Notes: generated from the letters alone by a model not told the origin. A stretch of DNA of 64,000 nucleotides from Bacteroides sp. OF04-15BH (GCF_003477995.1 NZ_QUEM01000008.1:1-64000); one strand, 5' to 3'. Shown: positions 27,528 through 35,478, counted from the first letter of the stretch. Numbers and translations are program-made.

Positions 27528-28622
27528 ATGGAACAAACAGAATTGAAAGAAATTGTATCAAAATTTGCCATTAAAGGCACTGTTGCCGAAATCAAACCTT
27601 TAGGTGCCGGACTGATCAACGATACCTTTATGGTAACTACCAGTGAAGAGGACCAGCCTAACTATGTATTGCAGCGCATCAACAATGCGATTTTCCCGGA
27701 TGTGGAAATGCTGGCAGACAACATTCAGGCCGTGACTACTCATATCCGCAAAAAGCTTGAGGAAAAAGGCGAAACAGATATCGACCGCAAGGTGCTGACT
27801 TTCGTTCCTCTGGCTGACGGAAGCAAATATTTTTATTTCAACGGAGAAAGCTACTGGCGCATCATGGTGTTCATTCCAAACGCCATCACCAAACAGGCTG
27901 TAAATCCGGAATCTTCATACGCTGCCGGTGAGGCCTTCGGTAATTTCCAGGCTATGCTGGCTGACATCCCAGTACAGTTGGGCGAGACCATCAAGGACTT
28001 CCACAACATGGAATTCCGCCTGCAGCAGTTGCGCGACGCTGTGAAGGAAGACAAAGTTGGCCGCGTTGCCGAAGTACAGTACTACATTGACGAAATCGAG
28101 AAGCGTGCCGACGAGATGTGCAAGGCCGAGCGTCTGGGCCGCGAAGGCAAGCTGCCGAAGCGTATCTGTCACTGCGATACCAAGGTAAACAACATGATGT
28201 TCGACGAGAACGATCAGGTACTGTGTGTTATCGACCTGGATACCGTAATGCCTAACTTTATCTTCTCTGACTACGGAGACTTCCTGCGTACAGGTGCCAA
28301 CACAGCCGAAGAGGACGAGGCAGATCTGAGCAAGGTAAGCTTCAACATGGAAATCTTCAAGGCCTTTACCAAAGGTTATCTGAAGTCTGCACAGAGCTTC
28401 CTGACTCCTATCGAAATCGAGAACCTGCCATACGCTGCCGCTCTGTTCCCATACATGCAGTGCGTACGCTTCCTGGCTGACTACATCAACGGAGACACCT
28501 ATTATAAGATTAAGTATCCGGAACACAACCTGGTGCGTACCAAGAACCAGTTCCAGCTGTTGCTGAGTGTTGAGGAGCATACCCCGGAAATGAAGCAGTT
28601 CATCCAGGAGTGTCTGGCTTAA
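27528..28622 (+). CDS. Aminoglycoside-phosphotransferase-fold kinase, probably N-acetylhexosamine 1-kinase-like
   Basis: 364 residues, cytoplasmic, of the APH/choline-kinase fold. The nucleotide-binding start is PLGAGLINDTFMV. The catalytic loop is RICHCDTKVNNMMFD (the HxDxxxxN motif, about residues 221-233). The metal-binding segment is VIDLDTVMPNFIFSDYGDFLRTGANTA. These match the family containing bifidobacterial NahK, which makes GlcNAc-1-phosphate or GalNAc-1-phosphate. In Bacteroidetes such genes often lie beside mucin sulfatases. The context (nagA, nagB, mutase, two hexosaminidases) fits a kinase for released GlcNAc or GalNAc, but the acceptor is inferred. The gene has its own promoter and a strong terminator. 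Confidence 0.8.
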   Translation: MEQTELKEIVSKFAIKGTVAEIKPLGAGLINDTFMVTTSEEDQPNYVLQRINNAIFPDVEMLADNIQAVTTHIRKKLEEKGETDIDRKVLTFVPLADGSKYFYFNGESYWRIMVFIPNAITKQAVNPESSYAAGEAFGNFQAMLADIPVQLGETIKDFHNMEFRLQQLRDAVKEDKVGRVAEVQYYIDEIEKRADEMCKAERLGREGKLPKRICHCDTKVNNMMFDENDQVLCVIDLDTVMPNFIFSDYGDFLRTGANTAEEDEADLSKVSFNMEIFKAFTKGYLKSAQSFLTPIEIENLPYAAALFPYMQCVRFLADYINGDTYYKIKYPEHNLVRTKNQFQLLLSVEEHTPEMKQFIQECLA

Positions 28623-28639
28623 TTCCGCATCAAGACATA

Positions 28640-28671
28640 AAAGCCCATTCTTCGCCGAATGGGCTTTTTTT
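28640..28671 (+). terminator. Terminator of NahK-like gene
   Basis: A perfect 11-bp stem AAAGCCCATTC (28640-28650 with 28657-28667) has a 6-base loop and a T-run. Confidence 0.95.
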
Positions 28672-28704
28672 GTCGGCATATTTGTAAAAATGCTCTAATT
28701 TACG

Positions 28705-28712
28705 TATGTTTG
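28705..28712 (+). promoter_or_regulatory. -7 box for GH84 gene
   Basis: TATGTTTG is a perfect TAnnTTTG, 28 bases before the ATG. Confidence 0.75.
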
Positions 28713-28740
28713 TATCATTAAAATCAAATACTGAAATTTC

Positions 28741-30951
28741 ATGAAACATTACTTTCTCCCGTTGTTCTGCCTGATGCTGGGCGGAGCCTCGCTGCAGGCA
28801 CAAACCAACACCAACCTGCTCCAACCCAAAGTACAGGAGTTCCAGCTGACAGAAACATCAGAAACCCTTACTCTTCCGGAATCCTATAATCTGGTCGTTA
28901 CGGAAGGCAGTTGTCCTCATGCGCTCGAAGCCCTGAAGCAGATTATGCCCAACAAGGAAGGCAAAAGCAAGTTCCAGGTAATCGTGGGCAAGAAAGGCGA
29001 CAAGGCTGTAAAAAAGTATGCCAAGAAAATTCCGCAGAAGAAGGAAGGATACTATCTGGAAGTCCAGAAAAACCGTATTGTCATTGCCGGTGCCGACCAG
29101 CGCGGTACGTTCTATGGCGTGCAGACCCTGGGGCAGATGATCCGTCAGGGCCAAATGAGCATTTGCGCCATTGAAGATTATCCCGACATTGAGTTCCGCG
29201 GAGTGGTGGAAGGCTTCTACGGCACCCCCTGGAGCCACGAAGCACGCATGCGCCAGCTGGAGTTCTACGGAAAGAACAAGATGAATACCTATATTTACGG
29301 TCCGAAGGATGATCCTTATCACTCTTCGCCAAACTGGCGCAAGCCTTATCCGGAGAAGGAAGCGGCACAGATACACGAACTCGTGGAGCAGGCCGCCCGT
29401 AACGAGGTGGACTTTGTGTGGGCCATCCATCCGGGAAAAGACATCAAATGGACCAACGAAGACCGCGACGCGCTGATTCAGAAATTCGAAGCCATGTATC
29501 AGCTCGGAGTGCGCTCTTTTGCCGTGTTCTTTGACGACATCTGGGGCGAAGGTACCAATCCGAACAAGCAGGCCGAACTGCTGAACTACATCGACAACGA
29601 ATTCATCCAGAAGAAACATGATGTTACTCCGCTGGTGATGTGCCCCACAGAATACAACAAAAGCTGGTCGAATGTAAAGGGTGGTTATCTGACCACCTTG
29701 GGCGAGAAACTTAACCCGAGCATCCACATCATGTGGACCGGCGACCGGGTGATTGCCTGCATCGACAAGCCGACACTGGACTGGATCAATCCGCTCATCA
29801 AGCGCAAGGCCTATATCTGGTGGAATTTCCCGGTGAGCGACTATGTACGCGACCATCTGCTTCTGGGACCGACCTACGGAAACGCCCTAGACATCAAGGA
29901 CGACATGTCCGGATTCGTGTCCAACCCGATGGAGCGTGCCGAGGCTTCCAAGATTTCGCTGTATAGTGTTGCGGACTATACCTGGAACATGGAGTCTTAT
30001 GACAGCATCAGTTCCTGGAAGAATGCCATCAAGGACCTGTTGCCGCAGAACTGCTCTTATCTGGAGCTCTTCGCTTCTCACAGCTCTGACCTGGGTCCTA
30101 ACGGACACGGATTCCGCCGTGACGAGAGTACCGACCTGCAGCCGACACTGAAGGCCATGAAACAGGGCGAGCAAAAAGCACTGGAAAGTGTGCTGGCTGA
30201 ATGCAAGAATCTGGAAACTGCCTGCGACATCCTGCTGGCAGATACCGAAAATCCGTACCTGATCGAAGAAATCCGTCCGTGGCTGAAACAGGGCAAGCTG
30301 CTGGGTGAATACGGACAGTCTGTGCTCTTGATGATCAAGGCCATCCAGCAGAAAGACGATGCCTTTATGACACACTACAACCGGGCACGCTCACTGCAGG
30401 CCCAGATGTATGAGCTGGATATGACCGAAAACCAGAATCCATATCAGCCGGGTGTCAAGGTGGGCAGCCTTGTGCTGTTGCCTAGCCTGAACGAAATGTT
30501 CACGAAGGCCATTACGGAATACAACACCAAGAACAACACCAATCTGGATGCCAAGGCCGAATATAACCCATATACCCTGACCAGTGATGTGCCTCAGCTG
30601 AAGATACAGCCGGTACGCGCCCGCCATCAGGATGTCAATGTATCGCCGTCGAACGAGGTCATCAAGTGGCCAGCCAATGCCAGTCTGCAAATCGCTTCCG
30701 ACCAGCCGGTGCGCATGCAGCAGTTGTATCTGGATCTGGGAACAAAAGATATCGCATCTTCCTTCCGTCTGGAAACCAGTGCCGACGGACAGAACTGGAC
30801 CGCCGTACCGCTGAATCAGGCTGCCGACAATACCGAGATTACGGGAGCCATCAACAGTGCAGCCGGACAGAGCTATATCCGTCTGGTCAACGCTTCAGGC
30901 AAGGAACTGCAGGTTTACTTCAAGAAATTCACACTGCGCCTGCAGAAATAA
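28741..30951 (+). CDS. Secreted GH84 beta-N-acetylglucosaminidase (O-GlcNAcase type)
   Basis: 736 residues, almost the same length as B. thetaiotaomicron BtGH84 (BT4395), which it closely resembles. After the signal peptide (MKHYFLPLFCLMLGGASLQAQ) come a small alpha/beta domain (about 25-145), the catalytic barrel (about 148-440) beginning FRGVVEGFYGTPWSHE with the catalytic pair Asp265-Asp266 in FFDDIWGEG, and C-terminal helical and beta domains. Conserved substrate-pocket segments include YGPKDDPYH, TGDRV and WWNFPVSDY. The enzyme cleaves beta-linked GlcNAc by substrate-assisted catalysis, probably from host glycans in the periplasm. It is monocistronic, with its own promoter and terminator. 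Confidence 0.96.
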   Translation: MKHYFLPLFCLMLGGASLQAQTNTNLLQPKVQEFQLTETSETLTLPESYNLVVTEGSCPHALEALKQIMPNKEGKSKFQVIVGKKGDKAVKKYAKKIPQKKEGYYLEVQKNRIVIAGADQRGTFYGVQTLGQMIRQGQMSICAIEDYPDIEFRGVVEGFYGTPWSHEARMRQLEFYGKNKMNTYIYGPKDDPYHSSPNWRKPYPEKEAAQIHELVEQAARNEVDFVWAIHPGKDIKWTNEDRDALIQKFEAMYQLGVRSFAVFFDDIWGEGTNPNKQAELLNYIDNEFIQKKHDVTPLVMCPTEYNKSWSNVKGGYLTTLGEKLNPSIHIMWTGDRVIACIDKPTLDWINPLIKRKAYIWWNFPVSDYVRDHLLLGPTYGNALDIKDDMSGFVSNPMERAEASKISLYSVADYTWNMESYDSISSWKNAIKDLLPQNCSYLELFASHSSDLGPNGHGFRRDESTDLQPTLKAMKQGEQKALESVLAECKNLETACDILLADTENPYLIEEIRPWLKQGKLLGEYGQSVLLMIKAIQQKDDAFMTHYNRARSLQAQMYELDMTENQNPYQPGVKVGSLVLLPSLNEMFTKAITEYNTKNNTNLDAKAEYNPYTLTSDVPQLKIQPVRARHQDVNVSPSNEVIKWPANASLQIASDQPVRMQQLYLDLGTKDIASSFRLETSADGQNWTAVPLNQAADNTEITGAINSAAGQSYIRLVNASGKELQVYFKKFTLRLQK

Positions 30952-30978
30952 TATCGGCGAAATATTTTTTCCGCTCCG

Positions 30979-31009
30979 GCCTGCTTTGCACCTGCAAGGC
31001 GGGCTTTTT
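30979..31009 (+). terminator. Terminator of GH84 gene
   Basis: An 11-bp GC-rich stem (30979-30989 with 30994-31004, two G-T pairs) has an ACCT loop and is followed by TTTTT. Confidence 0.85.
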
Positions 31010-31034
31010 GTTTCTCGCGCTCCCCTAACGCTTT

Positions 31035-31121
31035 TCAGGGCAGGAAGCCTTGAAAAACATCCTGATGAAATTGCAGAATCATCGAAATGAAAATTAAAAA
31101 TCATTTCGATGATTTTTTTAT
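31035..31121. repeat. Intergenic repeat element, copy 1
   Basis: It starts with GGAAGCCTTGAAAAA, then CATCCTGATG (31058-31067). A perfect 14-bp inverted repeat follows, AATCATCGAAATGA at 31077-31090 with 31101-31114, and a T-run. Related copies lie at about 51440-51516 and 63479-63560. The centres of the three ATCAT/ATGAT modules are about 21 and 24 bases apart. Confidence 0.7.
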
Positions 31122-31292
31122 TCCCTTTCCACCGGCATGAAAAACCAATCCCTCATGCATCATTTTCTCTATCCGGAAACGGCTGTAACAACCTTGCTGC
31201 ATTCCGGAAAGAACGAAGTTTAAAGAAAGTTAAACCCTAAAGAAGAGCAAGAGAATCTGTTTTGAAAAATTGATTTTATCAGCTATTGTTTG

Positions 31293-31301
31293 TAATTTTG
31301 C
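31293..31301 (+). promoter_or_regulatory. -7 box for the ars-like operon
   Basis: TAATTTTGC is a perfect TAnnTTTGC, with TTG about 20 bases upstream as a -33 element. It leaves a leader of about 80 bases before the first ATG. Confidence 0.75.
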
Positions 31302-31390
31302 AAACAACAAATAAAAACAACAGGCAATGCCTGTATTTTTTTGCCGCAGATGTTCGTAAAATCACAAACTAACAAATATATAATATCAGT

Positions 31391-31831
31391 ATGAAAAAGA
31401 TTCTATTCATGTTGGTTGCTGCCATCGCGCTTTTGGCCACCCCCACACAGGCTAAAACAAATGCCGACAACCCGACACAACAAGAAAACAGTGCCAGTCC
31501 GCAGGTGGAGGTACTGTATTTTCATGGAAAACAGCGCTGTGCCACATGTATGGCCATCGAAAAGAACGCACGCGCAGCCGTCAGCAACCAACTGGCAGCA
31601 GAAGTGAAAAGCGGCAAAGTGGTATTCAAGACCATCGACATCTCACAAAAAGCCAATGAGAAACTGGCGGAAAAATATCAGGTGACCTGGTCGTCGCTCT
31701 TTGTCGTGGGCCATAAAGACGGCAAGGAAAGCGCCAAGAATCTCACTCCCTACGCTTTCAAACAGGCCCGGAAAGATCCGGAAGGATTCAAAAAGGGACT
31801 CGTACAGACCGTAAAGGATCTGCTAAAATAA
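31391..31831 (+). CDS. Exported thioredoxin-fold protein, ArsF-like
   Basis: 146 residues with a signal peptide (to about residue 21, ATPTQA). One CxxC, Cys50-Ala-Thr-Cys53 in YFHGKQRCATCMA, sits where a thioredoxin active site would be. The family is the one annotated as the ArsF-type subunit of an aromatic nitro/arsenical reduction system (arsEFG of Bacteroides vulgatus). It would work at the periplasmic face with the CcdA-like membrane protein encoded 6 bases downstream. Assignment rests on the CxxC context and the gene neighbourhood; activity on arsenicals is not demonstrated here. It is the first gene of the five-gene operon. Confidence 0.75.
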   Translation: MKKILFMLVAAIALLATPTQAKTNADNPTQQENSASPQVEVLYFHGKQRCATCMAIEKNARAAVSNQLAAEVKSGKVVFKTIDISQKANEKLAEKYQVTWSSLFVVGHKDGKESAKNLTPYAFKQARKDPEGFKKGLVQTVKDLLK

Positions 31832-31837
31832 AAGCCT

Positions 31838-32545
31838 ATGGACGAACTGCAAACTCTGCTCGACAACAGTTCCATCCCGGTGGTCACCGCCTTTCTGCTG
31901 GGACTGCTCACCGCCTTGTCGCCCTGTCCGCTGGCCACCAACATTGCGGCCATCGGCTTCATCGGCAAGGACATTGAAAACCGGAACAGGATTTTCCGCA
32001 ACGGTCTGCTCTACACATTGGGACGCATCGTGAGCTACACCTTGCTGGGCAGCCTGCTGATTCACACCTTGCAGGAAGGCTCCAGCATGTTTGGCATACA
32101 AAACACAGTGGGCAAACTGGGAGAATGGTTTCTCAGCCCTCTTCTGCTGCTTGTGGGAACCTTCATGCTCGTAGATCACAGACTGAATCTGCCACAATTC
32201 GGGTTTCATGGAAATGCCGAGGGACTGGCCCGCCGCGGCGGTTGGGGCGCCTTTCTGATCGGGGTGCTGTTTGCCCTGGCCTTCTGCCCCACCAGCGGAG
32301 TATTCTTTTTCGGCATGCTCATCCCCATGGCGGCAACGAGCAGCGAAGGACATCTGCTGCCGGCCGTCTTTGCCATTGCCACCGCTGTCCCCGTCATCAT
32401 CGTGGCCTGGATTCTGGCCTTCAGCGCCGCACGCATCGGCACCTTCTACGGCAAAGTAAAGGTGTTGCAGAAGGTACTCAACCGCGTGGTAGGCATCCTC
32501 TTTATTCTTACCGGTATTTATTACGCATATATGCTCTATTTTTAA
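31838..32545 (+). CDS. CcdA/DsbD-type membrane protein, ArsG-like
   Basis: 235 residues with about six transmembrane helices. Two conserved cysteines lie in paired helices, as in CcdA/DsbD electron carriers: Cys30 in TALSPCPLATN and Cys150 in LAFCPTSGVFFFG. The related Bacteroides family is named ArsG, described as part of the arsEFG system and, in some annotations, as an aromatic arsenical permease. It probably passes reducing power across the inner membrane to the ArsF-like protein. The gene is tightly coupled to its neighbours (6 bases behind, 28 ahead). Transport versus electron transfer cannot be told from the sequence. Confidence 0.8.
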   Translation: MDELQTLLDNSSIPVVTAFLLGLLTALSPCPLATNIAAIGFIGKDIENRNRIFRNGLLYTLGRIVSYTLLGSLLIHTLQEGSSMFGIQNTVGKLGEWFLSPLLLLVGTFMLVDHRLNLPQFGFHGNAEGLARRGGWGAFLIGVLFALAFCPTSGVFFFGMLIPMAATSSEGHLLPAVFAIATAVPVIIVAWILAFSAARIGTFYGKVKVLQKVLNRVVGILFILTGIYYAYMLYF

Positions 32546-32573
32546 TCGAACAACACTCTAAAACAACAAAAAT

Positions 32574-32807
32574 ATGGAAATCAAAGTATTAGGACCGGGT
32601 TGCAGCAAATGCAAGACAACCTATCAGGTTATTGAAAAAGTAATTCGTGAAAACAATCTGGATGTAAAGCTCACCAAGGTGGATGATATTATGGAGATCA
32701 TGAACTACAACATCATGGTTACTCCGGCTGTGGTTGTTGATGGAGAGGTGTGCCTGAAAGGTCAGGTACCGAGCGAAAGTGACGTCAAGAAATTACTCGG
32801 CATCTAA
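32574..32807 (+). CDS. Small cytoplasmic thioredoxin/glutaredoxin-like protein, ArsE-like
   Basis: 77 residues of the small redox-disulfide protein family (MTH895/TM0996 type), with active site Cys10-Ser-Lys-Cys13 in LGPGCSKCKTT and the cis-proline segment VTPAVVVDGE. It is of normal length for the family and has no signal peptide, so it is cytoplasmic. In the arsEFG scheme the corresponding small protein delivers electrons to the membrane partner. It lies between the CcdA-like gene and the permease gene (gap 11 bases), which supports joint function. Confidence 0.82.
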   Translation: MEIKVLGPGCSKCKTTYQVIEKVIRENNLDVKLTKVDDIMEIMNYNIMVTPAVVVDGEVCLKGQVPSESDVKKLLGI

Positions 32808-32818
32808 ACCGTGACAAT

Positions 32819-33787
32819 ATGATTCAGAACTTTGCCGACTGGCTGGTTTACGACATTTTCGGACTGTCACCGGCCACAGCATGGGGCACAGCCGTGAACT
32901 TTTTCTTCTATGATTCGATAAAAATCATCATTCTGCTGTTTTTTATCAGCATTCTGATGGGCATCATCAATGCCTATTTCCCAATAGAACGGTTGCGCAA
33001 CTATCTGATGACGCACAAGATGTATGGGCTTCAGTATCTGCTGGCCTCCGTATTCGGTGCCATCACCCCGTTCTGCTCCTGTTCTTCCATTCCGCTCTTT
33101 ATCGGATTTGTCAAAGGAGGCATTCCGCTGGGGGTAACTTTCGCCTTTCTGATTACCTCGCCGCTGGTCAATGAAGTGGCCGTGGCCATGTTTCTGGGCT
33201 CGTTCGGACTGAAAATCACCCTGATCTATGTCCTGAGCGGCATCTTGATGGGAGTTATCGGAGGCGTTGTGCTCGGACGCATGAAGCTGCATCCCTATCT
33301 AAGCGACTGGGTGAAACAGATTCAGGCCAACTCTTCGGCCCAGGCCGACAGCTGGGAAAAGGAACACACCACCTTTCTGAAGCGTCTGCCCGCCATCGTC
33401 CATGATGCCACTCAGATTGTGCGCGGCGTATTGGTCTATATTCTGATAGGAATCGGCATCGGAGCCTTTATGCACGGCTTCGTTCCCGAAGGTTTCTTTC
33501 AGGAATATCTGTCCAAAGACAACTGGCTGGCCGTACCGCTTTCGGTCATTCTGGCCGTACCGATGTATGCCAATGCAGCCGGAATCGTTCCCGTCATAGA
33601 AGTCTTTGTGGCGAAAGGAATCCCTGTAGGCACCGCCATCGCCTTTATGATGGGGGTGGTAGGCCTGTCTCTGCCCGAAGCAACTTTGCTTAAAAAGGTA
33701 ATGACCTGGCGCCTCATCGGTATCTTCTTCGGTACGGTGGCGTTCTTCATCATCCTGTCGGGCTATCTGTTCAACTATATTCTGTAA
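32819..33787 (+). CDS. Inner-membrane permease of the DUF318/ArsP-like family
   Basis: 322 residues with about eight transmembrane helices in two halves separated by a charged loop (about 155-190). The family signature TPFCSCSSIPLFIGFV (Cys86, Cys88) and the second-half SVILAVPMYANAAGIVPVIE segment are both present, as are LITSPLVNEVAV and GLSLPEATLLKKV. ArsP members export trivalent organoarsenicals. Other members of this family accompany small redox proteins with unknown cargo. Here it lies between the ArsE-like gene and arsC, which favours an arsenic-related role. Cargo remains inferred. Confidence 0.85.
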   Translation: MIQNFADWLVYDIFGLSPATAWGTAVNFFFYDSIKIIILLFFISILMGIINAYFPIERLRNYLMTHKMYGLQYLLASVFGAITPFCSCSSIPLFIGFVKGGIPLGVTFAFLITSPLVNEVAVAMFLGSFGLKITLIYVLSGILMGVIGGVVLGRMKLHPYLSDWVKQIQANSSAQADSWEKEHTTFLKRLPAIVHDATQIVRGVLVYILIGIGIGAFMHGFVPEGFFQEYLSKDNWLAVPLSVILAVPMYANAAGIVPVIEVFVAKGIPVGTAIAFMMGVVGLSLPEATLLKKVMTWRLIGIFFGTVAFFIILSGYLFNYIL

Positions 33788-33808
33788 CCCAATAAAACAC
33801 TCACAAGA

Positions 33809-34264
33809 ATGAGAATCTTGATTCTTTGCACCGGAAACAGTTGCCGCAGCCAGATGGCACACGGCTTTCTGCAATCGTTTGATGCCTCGCTGGAGGTTTA
33901 TTCGGGCGGAACGGAGCCCGCTTCACAGGTAAACGCCAAGGCCGTTGAAGTCATGAAAGAGGTCGGCATCGACATCAGCACGCATGTCCCGACGCATGTC
34001 AACACTTACCTGAACGAAGCCTGGGACTATGTGATCACCGTTTGCGGCGGTGCTAACGAGAGTTGTCCGGCATTTACGGGAAAAGTAGGCCAACGCCTGC
34101 ACATCGGTTTTGACGACCCGTCCCATGCCACCGGCACACCGGAATTTATCGACTCGGAATTCCGCCGCGTGCGCGACGAAATCAAAAACGCATTTGCCCG
34201 CTTCTATATCACGGAAATCAAAAAACAGGAACTGCCCAAATGCTCCTGCGGCGGAAAATGCTGA
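33809..34264 (+). CDS. arsC: Arsenate reductase of the low-molecular-weight phosphatase type
   Basis: 151 residues. The phosphatase loop CTGNSCR gives Cys7 and Arg13 at the N-terminus (ILILCTGNSCRSQMAHGF), and TVCGGANESCPAF supplies the resolving-cysteine region. WDYVITVC and the DDPSHATGTP segment match thioredoxin-coupled ArsC. It reduces arsenate to arsenite in the cytoplasm. The very C-terminus is cysteine-rich (KCSCGGKC), an extra not needed for the canonical reaction. It is the last gene of the operon, followed by a strong terminator. A tyrosine-phosphatase role is possible but less likely in this context. Confidence 0.88.
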   Translation: MRILILCTGNSCRSQMAHGFLQSFDASLEVYSGGTEPASQVNAKAVEVMKEVGIDISTHVPTHVNTYLNEAWDYVITVCGGANESCPAFTGKVGQRLHIGFDDPSHATGTPEFIDSEFRRVRDEIKNAFARFYITEIKKQELPKCSCGGKC

Positions 34265-34272
34265 ACCACACC

Positions 34273-34316
34273 AATCCCCACCTTCCTGCCACTGGCACGA
34301 AGGTGGGGATTGCCGT
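34273..34316. terminator. Terminator between arsC and the WYL gene
   Basis: A perfect 12-bp stem (34273-34284 with 34300-34311) has an inner TGCC/GGCA stem. T-tracts are weak on both sides. Confidence 0.75.
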
Positions 34317-34322
34317 TTATAA

Positions 34323-35207
34323 CTAAAGATAAATCCGCGACATCCAGCGCACGCATTCTTCCACCTGTTCCCGGAAAGATATCGGAGCAAGCACCTCCAC
34401 ATCCGAACCATAAGACAACACCTCCTGAAAGAAATCAAAAGTGGGCCTCAGAAGATACTCGAAAACCATATATTCGTCATCGCTCGAAATCAGCTTCTGC
34501 GAATGATGCAGGGGCCTCTTCTTGATATACATTCCCTGTTCAGCGATAAAACGCAAGCGGATATTCTCTATGGGAACATCGGTGCGCTGGATAATGCCAA
34601 AGCTGTTGGAGAAATAAGCATCAACATCCATAAACTCAGGCATGGTAAAGGTTTGCTCGGCCATCTCAACCTCCTTTATCCGGTCAAAGGCAAAAATTCT
34701 GATTTCATGGTGCTTGTGCGAATATCCTACCAGATACCACCGCTGTTTAAACAGCCTGATGAAATAAGGAGACAGAAGAAACTGATAAGGCTCATCGTGC
34801 CAGAACGGCTGGTATTCTACCCGAAGACAGCGGTTGGCCGACATGGCCTCCGTAATCAGAGGCAGAAGCTTTTCTTCGCCGAAAGTGGGTTCCAGCATAA
34901 TCCGGTTCGACAGGGTCTTGCACCGCTCCATAGTGGTCACCGCCGAAATGGAAGACAGCAGCCAGCTCTTCAGTGGATCGGCTCTCAACGCACTCGATTT
35001 CTTGATTCTGTATTTATTCGTTCTGCGGTCGCATACAATATCAATACCAAAGAATTCCTCTGCCCTACGTTTATAAGCCAGGAAAGTGTTGCGCGACATA
35101 TCTTTCTCATAAAAGGGGGTCCTGCTCCATGCTTCATAAATCTCTTTTAGTGTAGACTCGGATTCTAACAAATAATGAACAAGCCATATAGAAAATTCAA
35201 TTTTCAT
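34323..35207 (-). CDS. WYL-domain transcriptional regulator
   Basis: 294 residues. The N-terminal ~100 are helical with a likely winged-helix DNA-binding part (SRNTFLAYKRRAEEFFGIDIVCDRRTNKYRI). The middle is a WYL ligand-binding domain (about 120-200) with LSPYFIRLFKQRWYLVGYSH and FAFDRIKEVE. A WCX-type C-terminal extension follows (about 215-294, YVFEYLLRPTF..EVLSYGSDVEVLAP type). Such proteins respond to nucleic-acid or nucleotide-like signals and often control stress or defence genes. A symmetrical operator sits between its promoter and a divergent promoter, and a second copy precedes the gene at 35875, so it probably regulates itself and those small genes. Confidence 0.88.
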   Translation of the reverse strand: MKIEFSIWLVHYLLESESTLKEIYEAWSRTPFYEKDMSRNTFLAYKRRAEEFFGIDIVCDRRTNKYRIKKSSALRADPLKSWLLSSISAVTTMERCKTLSNRIMLEPTFGEEKLLPLITEAMSANRCLRVEYQPFWHDEPYQFLLSPYFIRLFKQRWYLVGYSHKHHEIRIFAFDRIKEVEMAEQTFTMPEFMDVDAYFSNSFGIIQRTDVPIENIRLRFIAEQGMYIKKRPLHHSQKLISSDDEYMVFEYLLRPTFDFFQEVLSYGSDVEVLAPISFREQVEECVRWMSRIYL

Positions 35208-35234
35208 GTTTTTCCCATAATTTTTTGATTCGAC

Positions 35235-35243
35235 GCAAAAATA
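35235..35243 (-). promoter_or_regulatory. -7 box for the WYL gene
   Basis: The minus strand reads TATTTTTGC, a perfect match, 27 bases before the ATG. It lies exactly 5 bases from the adjoining AGCTTGC half-site, the same spacing as on the other side of the operator. Confidence 0.8.
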
Positions 35244-35248
35244 ACTTC

Positions 35249-35275
35249 AGCTTGCCTAGAAAGCTTGTGCAAGCT
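35249..35275. promoter_or_regulatory. Operator copy 1: AGCTTGC-N13-GCAAGCT
   Basis: Perfect 7-base half-sites at 35249-35255 and 35269-35275, 20 bases apart start to start, lie between two divergent TATTTTTGC boxes with 5-base spacers on both sides. A second copy with the same geometry is at 35790-35816. It is a likely binding site for the WYL regulator; this is inference from position and repetition. Confidence 0.7.
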
Positions 35276-35280
35276 CCCTC

Positions 35281-35289
35281 TATTTTTGC
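35281..35289 (+). promoter_or_regulatory. -7 box upstream of the 97-residue gene
   Basis: TATTTTTGC is a perfect match. The next clear start codon is 35479, so the leader would be about 180 bases. A 15-codon open frame from 35393 to 35440 in that leader is possible but unsupported. Confidence 0.7.
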
Positions 35290-35478
35290 AAAACAAAGGC
35301 AGTCCGGATATTTATGTTCTCTGTTTTGTTGGAATAAATGATCTGACGGAAAAAGGAATATTTTGTCCGACACACTGTCGGCATATTATGGTATGAAACA
35401 GCAAGTCTGTTTTCATCCATCACAAATACACGAATCGTGAAAGTTCTTATAAATGTGATATAATTTAAACATGAGGCC

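Larger units (their letters stand above)
30952..31390. other. 439-base intergenic region: terminator, repeat element, ars-like promoter
   Basis: It holds the GH84 terminator (30979-31009), one copy of a three-module intergenic repeat (about 31035-31121) and the promoter of the ars-like operon (31293-31301). No gene longer than a few codons with a credible start was seen. Confidence 0.7.

Noticed and set aside
31077..31121. The 14-bp hairpin with T-run as the GH84 terminator
   Set aside because: A better terminator lies closer to the stop (30979-31009), and the hairpin recurs in related form at two other loci, so it is treated as part of a repeat element, though it might still act as a second terminator.
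31391..34264. Recent horizontal transfer of the ars-like operon
   Set aside because: GC content seems somewhat higher by eye, but the neighbouring GH84 gene is similar and no mobility genes or boundary repeats are present; a composition calculation would be needed.
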